A stretch of DNA of 64,000 nucleotides from Basilea psittacipulmonis DSM 24701 (GCF_000743945.1 NZ_CP009238.1:1798001-1862000); one strand, 5' to 3'; positions 27,788 to 37,761 are shown, counted from the first letter of the stretch. Notes: a model not told the origin generated them from the sequence alone. Made by a program: numbers and translations.

Positions 27788-29509
27788 ATGTCGCATCTAT
27801 TGTATCCATCATTTCATCTTGAGCATTTTGAACGTAGCAATCCTCAGTTTTTAAATGGATTACTCTTACTTAGTCAGAAACTATCGTCTTATACCAAAGT
27901 CGCTTTATGGTGCCATGACAGCCACCTGTTTACACAAGCATTACTCGCCGCTTGGCATGCAGGTTGTGAGGTTTTACTATTACCTAACTTATCCGAATCC
28001 AGCATTCAGTGGAGCCATACCGCAGACTGTTTACTCAGCGATCAAATAATTGAATCCACTATTCCTATCATTCATTTACCTTTTTCAGATAATGAGACGG
28101 CTTGCCTGCATTCATCATCAGACAACCCCTCTCAAGCGACACCCACACAGTCACTTTCAGCATCCGCAACGGCACTTCTCAAACCCTTATCACCTGATGC
28201 TTCTCTATATTTAAGAACATCAGGATCCAGTGGCGAATCCAAGATCATCAAAAAAACTTTACGTCAGTTTGAGTCAGAATTTCATGCCATCAATGATGTA
28301 TTAAGCATTCAAAAACATCATTATTTATTAGCCAGCGTTAGTCATCAACATTTATTTGGACTTAGCTTTAAGGTGATGATGTCATTATTCACTGGAGCCG
28401 ATTGTGTACCTCAACAACTGACTTACCCCGAGTTTTTAGTCGAACAAACGCATTTAAAAAAACGATCTTGCATATGGATTAGCAGTCCCAGTTGTTTAAA
28501 TCATTTCGAGGCGTTCACTGGTTGGGAGACATTAAAACCCTCGATAGACCTGATTATCTCGTCAGGTGGCCCCTTACCACCCAAAACCGCTAATTTGTTC
28601 AAAGAAAACTTAATGCCCATTCAAGAAATATACGGGAGCACGGAAACAGGCGTGATTGCTACTCGCCAATCCGATCAAGCATGGCAACCTTTTCACAGCG
28701 TGCATATCGATACCTCATCATCTGATCAAACGGTCATTCAATCCAATTGGACCGACCAAGCACAGGCCATCGGCGATCGGATTCATCTAAAAGAAAATGG
28801 ACAATTTACCTTAAATGGACGTATGGATAGAGTGATTAAATTAGCCGAAAAACGTGCAAGTTTAGACGAAATCGAACACATTATTAATACCCATTCTTTT
28901 GTAAAAGAAACCTTTGTGTTTCCTCATTCTCAGCAAACACGATTAGTAGCAGTGATCGCCCTCACTCAAGATGGCATCCAGTTACTCAGGGACTCAGGCA
29001 GACAAAGCGTGGTGACTCACTTACGTGACTTTTTAAATGAAAAACTAGATCCTGTTTTTGTACCCAGATTCTGGCGTTTTACAACTGAATTACCTAAAAA
29101 CACCCAAAGCAAATTGGATAAAGACGCATTACATCGTTTTATTCATAAACCGAAACAGGTCGAATGGGATGAAGAAATCCATCACGAAAACACCTACACC
29201 GCCATCGGCAAAATTCCATTGGATTTACATTATTTTTCTGGGCATTTTGCTCAATTTCCTTTGGTACCTGGCGTTGTGCAGTTGGAATGGGCGATTGAAG
29301 CAGCTAAACACTTTGGTTATACCTATCAGATCGATCGCATCGTGAACCTAAAATACCAGCAATTTCTTAGACCCCATGACACCATTAAACTGAGCATGAC
29401 ACATCAGCCTGACAAAAAACAGATACAATTTACGATACAAAGCGTTGATTTACCCGAATCGGTTACTTATTCTTCTGGACGAGTGCATTACAGGGATAGC
29501 CATGAATAA
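27788..29509 (+). CDS. apeHI: Fused aryl-acid AMP ligase and hot-dog dehydratase
   Basis: A 573-residue two-domain protein. Residues 1 to about 450 are an adenylate-forming ligase: phosphate loop RTSGSSGESK (143-152), IYGSTETG (281-288), Asp330 region and the C-terminal lysine in NTQSKLDK (about 442). It would activate the aromatic starter acid for loading on a carrier protein. Residues about 463-573 are a FabZ-like hot-dog dehydratase with HYFSGHFAQFPLVPG and catalytic His486. In well-studied APE clusters these are the separate proteins ApeH and ApeI. The reading frame is continuous with no sign of frameshift. Confidence 0.88.
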   Translation: MSHLLYPSFHLEHFERSNPQFLNGLLLLSQKLSSYTKVALWCHDSHLFTQALLAAWHAGCEVLLLPNLSESSIQWSHTADCLLSDQIIESTIPIIHLPFSDNETACLHSSSDNPSQATPTQSLSASATALLKPLSPDASLYLRTSGSSGESKIIKKTLRQFESEFHAINDVLSIQKHHYLLASVSHQHLFGLSFKVMMSLFTGADCVPQQLTYPEFLVEQTHLKKRSCIWISSPSCLNHFEAFTGWETLKPSIDLIISSGGPLPPKTANLFKENLMPIQEIYGSTETGVIATRQSDQAWQPFHSVHIDTSSSDQTVIQSNWTDQAQAIGDRIHLKENGQFTLNGRMDRVIKLAEKRASLDEIEHIINTHSFVKETFVFPHSQQTRLVAVIALTQDGIQLLRDSGRQSVVTHLRDFLNEKLDPVFVPRFWRFTTELPKNTQSKLDKDALHRFIHKPKQVEWDEEIHHENTYTAIGKIPLDLHYFSGHFAQFPLVPGVVQLEWAIEAAKHFGYTYQIDRIVNLKYQQFLRPHDTIKLSMTHQPDKKQIQFTIQSVDLPESVTYSSGRVHYRDSHE

Positions 29510-30221
29510 ATATATCGCATTAATCCCCTACTACAACCACCCAGATACTATTGCAAAGGTCGTTCATCATCTTTTGTCACAGTCATTACCCTGTCTGATT
29601 ATCGATGATGGTTCTAATGAAGCAGGCCTCAAGGCACTTGAACCACTTAAAGCAATAGATCAAGTCACTATCATGTATCGTGAACAAAACGGTGGCAAAG
29701 GTGCCGCAGTGAAAACAGGCCTAGAAAAAGCACAAGCCTTGGGTTACACGCATGCCATTCAAGTCGATGCGGATGCTCAACACAATCTGCAAGATTTAAA
29801 AACATTTATTCAATACGCTGATCAACATCCTGATGCCTTGATTCTAGGCCATCCTCAATACGATCACACTGCTCCAAAATCTAGATTATATGGTCGCAAA
29901 ATCACCAATTTTTGGGTAGCGATTAACACTTGTTCTTTGGACATCAAAGATGCCATGTGCGGGTTTCGACTCTATCCACTTTCCCTTATCAAGCGTTTAA
30001 ATCTTGCAAAAATAGGGGACAGAATGGAGTTTGATATTGAGATTTTGATTAAACTTCATTGGGAAAAAGCTACTTTTATCTGGGTGCCGACACAAGTAAC
30101 TTATGAAGAAAACGGTGTTTCTCACTTTAAGGCACTAAAAGATAACTTACTCATTTCATCCATGCACGCTCGTTTATTTTTCACCATGCTTGCCCGCTTA
30201 ATCACTGGGAAAGGGGTTTAA
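29502..30221 (+). CDS. Family 2 glycosyltransferase of the APE cluster
   Basis: A 239-residue GT-A glycosyltransferase. ATG 29502 is chosen because it overlaps the stop of the previous gene and gives the conserved start MNKYIALIPYYNHPD. Motifs are IIDDGSNEAG, GGKGAAVKTGLE and QVDADAQHN (the DXD-like metal site). It probably adds a sugar to the pigment or its lipid anchor. In many APE clusters this domain is fused to the acyltransferase that here follows as a separate gene with no bases between stop and start. Confidence 0.85.
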   Translation: MNKYIALIPYYNHPDTIAKVVHHLLSQSLPCLIIDDGSNEAGLKALEPLKAIDQVTIMYREQNGGKGAAVKTGLEKAQALGYTHAIQVDADAQHNLQDLKTFIQYADQHPDALILGHPQYDHTAPKSRLYGRKITNFWVAINTCSLDIKDAMCGFRLYPLSLIKRLNLAKIGDRMEFDIEILIKLHWEKATFIWVPTQVTYEENGVSHFKALKDNLLISSMHARLFFTMLARLITGKGV

Positions 30222-31130
30222 ATGCACTGGTCCAAAAAACAAGAAAGAGGCACGTCCTTATCATTAAAAATTACGGCCTTTTGTCTTCGATACTGCCCTA
30301 CTTGGTTAATAAAAATTATCGCCATTATCGTGGTCAGTTATTTTTATCTCACCTCGCCCAAAGAGAAAGCTGCCATTGCAACCTATCAACAATACTTGGG
30401 TTCGCGACTTTCTCCTAACCCCTTTTTAAAGCGAGGATCTATATTTAAACAATTTATGCGGTTTGCTGATGCCATACAAGATAGGTTTTTGGTCAGACAA
30501 GGCAAGATCACTTATGAACAGCTCACCATTGTGGACCCTGATCATATTTATCAAACGATTCGTCAAGGCACAGAAGGTCTTAAAAAAGGCGAAATTCTTA
30601 TTTGTTCTCATCTGGGGAATGTCGAAATTTGTCGCTTACTTTCTACGCAACAAAACTTTGTTTTAAACATCTTGATACACCAAAAACATGCGGTTAAATT
30701 CAATCAGGCCGTTTACCAAGAACAAGGCAATATCAACATGATACAAGTAACAGAACTTGATATGCCCACTATTATCGAACTATCCGAAAGAGTGCAACGT
30801 GGCGAATGGGTGGTCATTGCAGGCGATCGTACACCTGTTTTAAGCGAGAAAGTAATTGAATTAGATTTTTTAGGTCATCGTGCTTTATTTCCGCAAGGCC
30901 CTTGGATTCTAGCTGGCTTACTCAAAACCAAAGTGAATATGCTGTTCTGTATTAAAAAACAACATGGTTACGAGTTGCAGGTATCTTCTTTAACACCCGT
31001 CATCCAATGGAATCATCAAAACAAAGAAGCTGTCATCACTGAGCATGCCCAAAAATTCATCAAAGCATTGGAAGAAAAGTGTCTTGAAGCCCCTTTTGAT
31101 TGGTTTAACTTTTATTCATTCTGGAAGTAG
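30222..31130 (+). CDS. LpxL/HtrB-type lysophospholipid acyltransferase of the APE cluster
   Basis: A 302-residue acyltransferase with one N-terminal membrane segment (about 27-44) and the HX4E motif His130-Glu135 in SHLGNVEI. Further family features are VVIAGDRTPV and FPQGPWILAGL. It would acylate the glycosylated pigment. The ATG directly follows the stop of the glycosyltransferase; together they correspond to the two domains of ApeJ. Confidence 0.86.
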   Translation: MHWSKKQERGTSLSLKITAFCLRYCPTWLIKIIAIIVVSYFYLTSPKEKAAIATYQQYLGSRLSPNPFLKRGSIFKQFMRFADAIQDRFLVRQGKITYEQLTIVDPDHIYQTIRQGTEGLKKGEILICSHLGNVEICRLLSTQQNFVLNILIHQKHAVKFNQAVYQEQGNINMIQVTELDMPTIIELSERVQRGEWVVIAGDRTPVLSEKVIELDFLGHRALFPQGPWILAGLLKTKVNMLFCIKKQHGYELQVSSLTPVIQWNHQNKEAVITEHAQKFIKALEEKCLEAPFDWFNFYSFWK

Positions 31131-31134
31131 TAAA

Positions 31135-31569
31135 ATGAGAAAAAGAAGCGATATTTTTACCGAATTAGAAATAAAGATTCCTTTTTTTGATGTAGATAGT
31201 CTTCATATCGTTTGGCATGGTAACTACATCAAATACTTTGAAATGGCTAGATGTCAGCTTCTTAGCCTTTTAAACTACGATTACAACATCATGCGAGAAA
31301 AAGGTTATATGTGGCCAGTTGTTGGGGTCGAAGTCAAATACATACAGCCTTGTTTATTTGATATGGATGTCGTTATTCGTGCCGATTTAGTGGAATGGGA
31401 AAGTAAACTTAAAGTGAACTATTTAGTTTATGACAAAAAAACAGGCACCCGCTTAACCAGAGGCTCAACCACACAAGTTGCTGTGAGTTTAGAGACTCGC
31501 GAAATGCAATTTGTGACACCAGAAAGCTGGCAAAACGCCGTTAAACAATACCTAGAGGCTAAAGCATGA
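31135..31569 (+). CDS. apeK: Hot-dog acyl thioesterase of the APE cluster
   Basis: A 144-residue 4-hydroxybenzoyl-CoA-type thioesterase. The start ATG 31135 gives MRKRSDIFTE; a longer frame from 31045 lies inside the previous gene. The active-site pattern DVDSLHIVWHGNYIKYFEMA contains Asp21, His28 and Glu36. It would release or proofread acyl chains from the carrier protein. It overlaps the following LolA-like gene by 4 bp. Confidence 0.88.
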   Translation: MRKRSDIFTELEIKIPFFDVDSLHIVWHGNYIKYFEMARCQLLSLLNYDYNIMREKGYMWPVVGVEVKYIQPCLFDMDVVIRADLVEWESKLKVNYLVYDKKTGTRLTRGSTTQVAVSLETREMQFVTPESWQNAVKQYLEAKA

Positions 31570-32153
31570 AAAAAATCTTTCTCTCTGTTTTGCTGATGAT
31601 GGCGAATTCACTAGCTTTTGCTCAGCCAATACAGATGGACGCATTAAGTCAAATGCTAAAAAACACTCGTACCGTCAGTGGTGATTTTGAACAAATTCGT
31701 CATTTAAAATCGCTTCCTATTCCGATTAAAAGTGCTGGAAATTTTGCGATACAACAGGATAAGGGGCTGTATTGGCATATGTCCTCGCCCATTGAATCCA
31801 CTCTTCGCGTCACTAAAAATGGGATCGAAGAACTGAGTGCCAATGGTTCTTGGCTACCTGCCTCTAACCAAAGCAAAGAATCCTTATTACTTGATTTATT
31901 CAATGGCGATATCGAGTCTTTACGTGAACAATTTAACATGAGCTTAACGGGGACCTCTGAAAACTGGCAATTAAGCCTCACCCCAAAAGGCATCATTCTC
32001 AAGCAGATCTTTGATCGAATCGAGATCAAAGGTTCATCTTCGCTAGAATCCGTGCATATTTTTGAACAACAAGGTGATGACACGATTATTTCTTTTTCTA
32101 AACAAAAAATTAACCAAGCTCTAAAAGGGGCGGCACTCCATGCTTTGGAATAA
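31566..32153 (+). CDS. LolA-like periplasmic lipid carrier of the APE cluster
   Basis: A 195-residue secreted protein with a clear signal peptide (MKKIFLSVLLMMANSLAFA). The mature part has LolA features: LSQMLKNTRTVSGDFEQIRH, then SAGNFAIQQDKGLYWHMSSP. In APE clusters this protein (ApeL position) is thought to carry the pigment lipid across the periplasm. It overlaps the exporter gene by 14 bp. Confidence 0.87.
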   Translation: MKKIFLSVLLMMANSLAFAQPIQMDALSQMLKNTRTVSGDFEQIRHLKSLPIPIKSAGNFAIQQDKGLYWHMSSPIESTLRVTKNGIEELSANGSWLPASNQSKESLLLDLFNGDIESLREQFNMSLTGTSENWQLSLTPKGIILKQIFDRIEIKGSSSLESVHIFEQQGDDTIISFSKQKINQALKGAALHALE

Positions 32154-34428
32154 AAAAATATTTTTAATCGCCTACCTGATCATTTTAGCGATCTTAGTAT
32201 CACTTTGTTTCCCCAAAATTCTATCAGGTCAGGCGATTGATACTAACTTATTATCCCTCTTGCCACAATCTCATTACAGCGAGAAAAAAACTCAAGCCAT
32301 TCATCACATCAACCAACCGCTCAATGAGAGAATCGTTGCACTCGTCGGCAGCCCTAATTCAGAAACATCTGCACAACTCGCTTCTAAACTTGTTTCAACA
32401 TGGCAAAACAGTCACCTCTTCCAACGCATCGATTGGCAAATAGATGTTCAACAAAACCAGCTCATTCACGATATAGCGTCGTTACGGTTAGCAGGGATTT
32501 CCGAACAAAGTATTGACAACGCCCACGATTTTTTTACACGTCGCCTCCAATCCATCACCAATCCATTTACTCCCCATATCGTTCCAATAGATAAAGACTG
32601 GTTGGGCTTTTCGCAACAAATCATTCAAAAACTATCTCACCATTCGTATATTGAACTTCACCCCAGCACCAATACCTTGCAAATCCATGATGGCCACTAT
32701 CATTGGGTGTTGATCACCGCGATACCCATCGCTCGTGGTAAAGCCTTATTAGATGAATTTAATGCGAATGAACAGTGGATCAAAAATAACTCTGGAACCT
32801 TACTTTTAAGTGGTGGGCCAATCTACAGTGCAGTCGGACAAACACAGGGTGAACAAGAAAGTTCTTGGATGTCCCTCATCAGTGTCATGGCAGTGATTAC
32901 CTTGTTGTGGTTTAGTTTTAAAACCATTCGCTTACTCTCACTTTTTATTCCCATCGTATTTAGCTTTATCACTGGATTTTTAGTATGCGTCCTTGTTTTT
33001 GGGCAAATACATATCCTGACATTAGTCATCAGCACCAGCTTAATTGGCTTAGTTATCGATTTCCCAATTCACTGGTTAAGCCATGCTTGGCATGAACCTT
33101 GGAATGCCGAACGTAGTATGCAAAAAACATGGAAGCCTTTTTTTGTGGCACTACTCACCACATTACTTGGTTATTTCATGTTATGTTGGACACCAATTCC
33201 GATTCTTCAAGAAAGTGCGGTCTTCTCAATGGCTACACTTATCACCGCCTTTTTATTCACTTATTTTGTCCTACCTAAATACTTTAGAAACTGGGAACCT
33301 AAACGTAGCAATATCCAAACAATCATTTCATCTATTCAAAAAACCATTCATCGTTTTTGGCAGTTTTTTGATGCTCATCGCCTTGCCTCGTATTTAGGGA
33401 TTATCGCTATTTGCCTAATCTTCCCGCCATCTTTTAAAGATGACATCAGTCACTGGGTTCACCTGCCTGAGTATTGGTTAAACCAAAGTAAATTAATTGC
33501 TCAAAAATCAGGCATTAATCCAGCCAGCCAATTCTTTTTAATAACCGCTCCGAATGAAACTGAATTATTGGCTTTGGACAAACAGTTAAGCCAATCACTT
33601 GATACGCTTAAAACACAAGGCTTGATTCAAAACTATACCTCACTCAGCCAATGGGTAAATAGCTCACCCACCCAAACACAACTTCGAGAAAAAATCAAAC
33701 AACTCGTTCAATCACCTGATGCACGCTTGCTTTCCAGCATTGGTATCCCTGATGAGGTATGGAAAAAAGAAGCGGATGATGTTCTTAATTTACCCACACT
33801 ATCTATCAACGATACACTTAAATATGAATTTGCCCAACGCTGGAAAACGTTATTTTTAGGGCAGATCGATCATCAATACGCATCACTTATTACATTAGAT
33901 GGGGTATCGCCACAGGCCATATCTTCTTTGAAAAAATTAATTGACCTTAATAAACGTTCAGACACCTCGATAGAATGGGTTGATTACAAGCAAGACATCA
34001 ATGATGTATTCCATCACGCTCGCACGCAGGCGACGATTTATAAGATTCTTTCTTTGATTCTCGTATTAGTAGTTTTGTGTGTTTGTTTTGGGTTGAGAAA
34101 TGGGATCAAAATTATTCAAGTCCCTATTTTTGCTTCTTTGCTTACCATTATCTGTTTAAGCGTCGCGTCTGTTCCTATTGGAATTTTTTCTGTCTTTGGA
34201 CTATTATTAGCCAGCGCTATAGGAGTCGATTATGCCATCTACGCCTTAAATTCAAAAAGCCAATCCCATGGCATTTTATTAGCTTTTTTAACCACATTTT
34301 TAACATTTATTCTTTTAGCTTTTAGCGGTACACCGGCGGTTGCACAGTTTGGATTAAGTGTATCCATCGGAGTACTTTGGAACATGGCATTAGCCATTAA
34401 ATTATCTTATCAACTACAGAGACTATAA
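32140..34428 (+). CDS. MMPL/RND-type exporter of the APE cluster
   Basis: A 762-residue membrane protein with about 12 membrane spans in two halves. Each half has one span, a large periplasmic loop, then a block of five: first block about 240-375, second about 630-760. Family features are GLVIDFPIHWLSHAW and ASAIGVDYAIYAL, where charged residues sit inside membrane helices. It would move the acylated pigment out of the inner membrane and hand it to the LolA-like protein. It overlaps the oxidoreductase gene by one base. Confidence 0.88.
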   Translation: MLWNKKIFLIAYLIILAILVSLCFPKILSGQAIDTNLLSLLPQSHYSEKKTQAIHHINQPLNERIVALVGSPNSETSAQLASKLVSTWQNSHLFQRIDWQIDVQQNQLIHDIASLRLAGISEQSIDNAHDFFTRRLQSITNPFTPHIVPIDKDWLGFSQQIIQKLSHHSYIELHPSTNTLQIHDGHYHWVLITAIPIARGKALLDEFNANEQWIKNNSGTLLLSGGPIYSAVGQTQGEQESSWMSLISVMAVITLLWFSFKTIRLLSLFIPIVFSFITGFLVCVLVFGQIHILTLVISTSLIGLVIDFPIHWLSHAWHEPWNAERSMQKTWKPFFVALLTTLLGYFMLCWTPIPILQESAVFSMATLITAFLFTYFVLPKYFRNWEPKRSNIQTIISSIQKTIHRFWQFFDAHRLASYLGIIAICLIFPPSFKDDISHWVHLPEYWLNQSKLIAQKSGINPASQFFLITAPNETELLALDKQLSQSLDTLKTQGLIQNYTSLSQWVNSSPTQTQLREKIKQLVQSPDARLLSSIGIPDEVWKKEADDVLNLPTLSINDTLKYEFAQRWKTLFLGQIDHQYASLITLDGVSPQAISSLKKLIDLNKRSDTSIEWVDYKQDINDVFHHARTQATIYKILSLILVLVVLCVCFGLRNGIKIIQVPIFASLLTIICLSVASVPIGIFSVFGLLLASAIGVDYAIYALNSKSQSHGILLAFLTTFLTFILLAFSGTPAVAQFGLSVSIGVLWNMALAIKLSYQLQRL

Positions 34429-35669
34429 TGAAAACTGATATTGCTATTATTGGTGCCGGCCCAGCTGGCTCAATCGCTGCAGGGTTACTTAGACAAAAAG
34501 GTTATCACGTAACCGTTGTCGAGAAACAAAAATTTCCTCGTTTTTCCATCGGAGAAAGTCTATTACCTCATTGCATGGAATTTATCGAAAAAGCAGGTAT
34601 GTTGCCCGCAATCAAACAAGCAGGGTTCCAATTTAAAAATGGTGCTGCTTTTACTTGGGGCGATCGTTACACCACGATTAATTTTGAAGATAAATTCACG
34701 TCTGGTCCAGGCACGACTTTCCAAGTACAAAGAGCTCGCTTTGATAAAATTTTGATCGATGAAGCCGAAAAAGCAGGTGCTGTCGTACTTTACGAACACG
34801 AGGTCACGCATGTCAATACGGATGATGAAAAAGCCACTTTAACGATCAAACCGTTATCATCTCAAACACCTTTTACATTAGAAGCAAAATTTGTGTTGGA
34901 TGCCAGTGGCTATGGACGTATCTTATCGCGTTTATTTGATTTAGAAACACCGAGCAGCCTACCCGTTAGACATGCTCATTTCACGCATATTGAAGATAAT
35001 ATTCAAGATGATTCTTTTGATCGTAATAAGATTTTGATTTGTACGCATCCCACACAGCGTGATGTTTGGCTATGGTTCATTCCTTTCTCCAATGGTCGTA
35101 CCTCTATAGGGGTGGTGGGTGAACCCAAGATTTTTGAACAACTGCCTGAACAAACGCCTGAATACATTCTTCGCCATTATGCTGACAGTATTCCAATGCT
35201 CAAGAAATTATTGGTTAATGCTAAATGGGATACGCCGTTTTCAACATTAAAAGGTTATTCTGCCAATGTGAAAGCCTTGTATGGCAATCGTTGGGCTTTA
35301 TTAGGTAATGCAGCTGAGTTCCTTGATCCTGTATTTTCTTCTGGTGTCACAATCGCTATGCACTCAGCCGATCTTGCTGTGGATGCTTTGGATAAAACAC
35401 TCAAGAATGAAGCTGTTGATTGGGAAAAAGAATTTACAGAACCGTTGATGATTGGTGTAAATGCGTTTAGAACCTATGTGATGGGATGGTATGATTATTC
35501 TTTCCAAGATGTGATTTACCAAGAAAATCCTAATCCTGAGATCAAAAAAATGATTAGTGCGATTTTGGCTGGATATGCTTGGGATACGAATAATCCTTTT
35601 GTCAAACGCTCTAAAGAAAAGCTCAAGACACTTGCTGAAATTTGTCGTTCAACATCACAACATTCATGA
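34428..35669 (+). CDS. FAD-dependent oxidoreductase of the APE cluster (tryptophan halogenase-like)
   Basis: A 413-residue flavoprotein. The dinucleotide-binding motif IAIIGAGPAGSIAAG lies at about 5-19, followed by the PRFSIGESLLPHC stretch typical of the geranylgeranyl reductase/halogenase group, and a later GNAAEFLDPVFSSGV. The lysine of the halogenase motif was not seen, so a halogenase role is not supported. It may oxidise or desaturate the aryl head or polyene; the true reaction is unknown. Confidence 0.85.
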   Translation: MKTDIAIIGAGPAGSIAAGLLRQKGYHVTVVEKQKFPRFSIGESLLPHCMEFIEKAGMLPAIKQAGFQFKNGAAFTWGDRYTTINFEDKFTSGPGTTFQVQRARFDKILIDEAEKAGAVVLYEHEVTHVNTDDEKATLTIKPLSSQTPFTLEAKFVLDASGYGRILSRLFDLETPSSLPVRHAHFTHIEDNIQDDSFDRNKILICTHPTQRDVWLWFIPFSNGRTSIGVVGEPKIFEQLPEQTPEYILRHYADSIPMLKKLLVNAKWDTPFSTLKGYSANVKALYGNRWALLGNAAEFLDPVFSSGVTIAMHSADLAVDALDKTLKNEAVDWEKEFTEPLMIGVNAFRTYVMGWYDYSFQDVIYQENPNPEIKKMISAILAGYAWDTNNPFVKRSKEKLKTLAEICRSTSQHS

Positions 35670-36106
35670 AAGTTATTAAATTTATTTTAATATGTTTAAG
35701 TGTGACACTGTTGGTAGCTTGCCAAACAAGCTACCCACGGTTGTTTGATGAAAACCAAACCATCGTCAAACAATATCAAGCACAAAACCTCAACACGCAT
35801 TTATCATCACTGATTATCGTTCAGTCCTATCAAGGTACTTTTCGAGCCACACAACTAACCCCACTGGGCGTTCCGATCACGCGTCAAATCCTAACTTCTT
35901 CAGGTTGGCAAAATGACGGTTTTTTGTATCCGAACCGAAAGGCCTCTTATTTGTTTAGTGCGATTGTTTCATGGCAATTTCCTGATCGGATTCCAGCTCC
36001 CTATACCTCGTTGTTAAACACAGGCAAGTGGAGACTTGAAAAGCAGGAAAATTCAGCTATGATATTTATTGACAAAGACAAATGGCTTATACAATTCATA
36101 GAGTAA
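35666..36106 (+). CDS. DUF3261-like lipoprotein of the APE cluster
   Basis: A 146-residue lipoprotein: signal peptide with lipobox LVACQ, lipidated Cys20, then a small beta-rich domain (LNTHLSSLIIVQSYQGTFRA and TPLGVPITRQIL). ATG 35666 overlaps the stop of the oxidoreductase (ATGA). Proteins of this kind are regular members of APE clusters and presumably act in outer-membrane placement of the pigment. Confidence 0.8.
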   Translation: MKVIKFILICLSVTLLVACQTSYPRLFDENQTIVKQYQAQNLNTHLSSLIIVQSYQGTFRATQLTPLGVPITRQILTSSGWQNDGFLYPNRKASYLFSAIVSWQFPDRIPAPYTSLLNTGKWRLEKQENSAMIFIDKDKWLIQFIE

Positions 36107-36109
36107 TAT

Positions 36110-37303
36110 ATGACAGTCTATCTTCATAAACCTAGTGTTATCAGTCCTCTTGGAAGAGGATTAGATGAGCATATCCGCCGTCTTCTCGATGATACAAAAA
36201 GCCCCTTATCTTTTAGTCAAGATTGGATCCAAGATAAAAACATTATGGTCGGCAAAGCACCGTATCACCAGCCTTTTCCCGATCACACACCTGATATTCA
36301 TCGAACCTATAATAATCAGTTATTGTGGAATGCTGTTATCGACATCAAGCCTGAAATTGATGCCTTGATTCAAGAATACGAATCACATCGCATTGGTATT
36401 GTTGTAGGAACCACCAATACGGGCATCGAAAACAATATCAAGGCGTTTGATCAATACGAACAACACCAATCTTGGGAGCATTCAGGTTACGTACATGATT
36501 TCCAGTTATTGTCTTCGCCTGCAAACTTTTTGTCGCAAATGCTGGAGATAAGTGGCCCATCATACGTGATTTCTACGGCTTGTACATCGAGTGCCAAAGC
36601 ACTTATCAGTGGCAAAAATCTTATTGAAAGTGGAATTTGTGATGCCGTTATTTGTGCAGGAGTTGATGTCTTATCGCGTCTATCCATCAATGGGTTTCAC
36701 TCACTAGAAGCCCTATCTAAAGGACAAAATCTTCCTTTTTCCAAAGATAGAGACGGGATTAATATTGGTGAAGCGGCCGTTGTATTTATTTTGTCCAAAA
36801 AATCTTCAGGCATGGCATTACTAGGCGATGGAGGCAGTTCTGATGGCTATCATATGTCTTCACCTTGTCCGCAAGCCACAGGTGCGATTTTAGCCATCCA
36901 AGAAGCACTAAATAAAGGCCACCTTAACCCCAATGATATCGCTTGGATTAATCTGCATGGCACGGGTACACAACTTAACGATTCTATGGAAAGTCATGCC
37001 ATTCATGAAATCTTTGGTGACCAAATTCCATGTACAAGCACAAAGTACCAAACAGGCCATACATTAGGGGCAGCTGGTGCATTAGAAGCCGCCTTTGTGT
37101 GGGGCGTGATGGATCGCACCTTAAATCCAGAGGGAAAAATTCCCAATCATGTCAGCTGCGAATACGATCCGAATATTGATCAAATTTGTTTGGCTCATCA
37201 GCATTATCTTCCTTCAAACCAAGCTAGAATCGGCCTCAGTGCTTCTTTTGCTTTTGGAGGTTCTAATGCCATATTAATCATTGGGGAGCCTCAACATGCT
37301 TAA
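36110..37303 (+). CDS. apeO: APE elongating ketosynthase
   Basis: A 397-residue beta-ketoacyl-ACP synthase with Cys158 in VISTACTSSAKAL, His in LHGTGTQLND and His in YQTGHTLGAAGALEA. It is expected to form the active heterodimer with the chain-length factor at 25215. Sequence differs strongly from FabF of the same genome. The stop overlaps the next gene by 8 bp. Confidence 0.9.
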   Translation: MTVYLHKPSVISPLGRGLDEHIRRLLDDTKSPLSFSQDWIQDKNIMVGKAPYHQPFPDHTPDIHRTYNNQLLWNAVIDIKPEIDALIQEYESHRIGIVVGTTNTGIENNIKAFDQYEQHQSWEHSGYVHDFQLLSSPANFLSQMLEISGPSYVISTACTSSAKALISGKNLIESGICDAVICAGVDVLSRLSINGFHSLEALSKGQNLPFSKDRDGINIGEAAVVFILSKKSSGMALLGDGGSSDGYHMSSPCPQATGAILAIQEALNKGHLNPNDIAWINLHGTGTQLNDSMESHAIHEIFGDQIPCTSTKYQTGHTLGAAGALEAAFVWGVMDRTLNPEGKIPNHVSCEYDPNIDQICLAHQHYLPSNQARIGLSASFAFGGSNAILIIGEPQHA

Positions 37304-37760
37304 TTTACCCATCCGAAATGTCGCCTCATTGCTCCCTCATAGCGTCGATATGGTGCTTATCGATGAAGTCATCGAGTATAGTAAAGACCATTTGATCGCT
37401 CGATCCACTGTTCGCCCAGATCATGTTTTTGTCAGAGAGGGACAACTGCCAAGTTTCTTTTGCATTGAAATGATGGCCCAATCCGTCGGTGCATGGGCAG
37501 GATGTCAAGCAAAAATAAAAAACGAACCTATCCAATTAGGCTTCCTATTAGGCAGTCGTCAATATCAGATCTTTTTTGATACGATTCCAATGAATTCACT
37601 ATTGGAATTTGATGTAAAATTATCTACTCAAGATGCAAATGGTTTTGGTATTTTTGATGGTTGTGCTTATCTTATCGAGCCTGATCAGACCAAAACACTG
37701 ATTGCAACCGCTAGACTTAGTGTCTATAGTCCTAAAACTTCTCAAATAAAGGGAATTTAA
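37296..37760 (+). CDS. apeP: APE dehydratase, second hot-dog subunit
   Basis: A 154-residue hot-dog protein starting MLNLPIRNVASLLPHSVDM; ATG 37296 overlaps the ketosynthase stop. IEMMAQSVGAWAG is the central helix of the fold. It lacks the FabZ-type GHFPXXPG motif, consistent with the ApeP type, which works as a heterodimer with ApeI. Here its partner would be the C-terminal domain of the fused ligase (27788-29509). Confidence 0.87.
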   Translation: MLNLPIRNVASLLPHSVDMVLIDEVIEYSKDHLIARSTVRPDHVFVREGQLPSFFCIEMMAQSVGAWAGCQAKIKNEPIQLGFLLGSRQYQIFFDTIPMNSLLEFDVKLSTQDANGFGIFDGCAYLIEPDQTKTLIATARLSVYSPKTSQIKGI

Positions 37761-37761
37761 T

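Noticed and set aside
34428-35669. Tryptophan halogenase
   Set aside because: The overall fold family fits, but the halogenase-specific lysine motif and Trp-rich motif were not seen; a general FAD oxidoreductase is safer.
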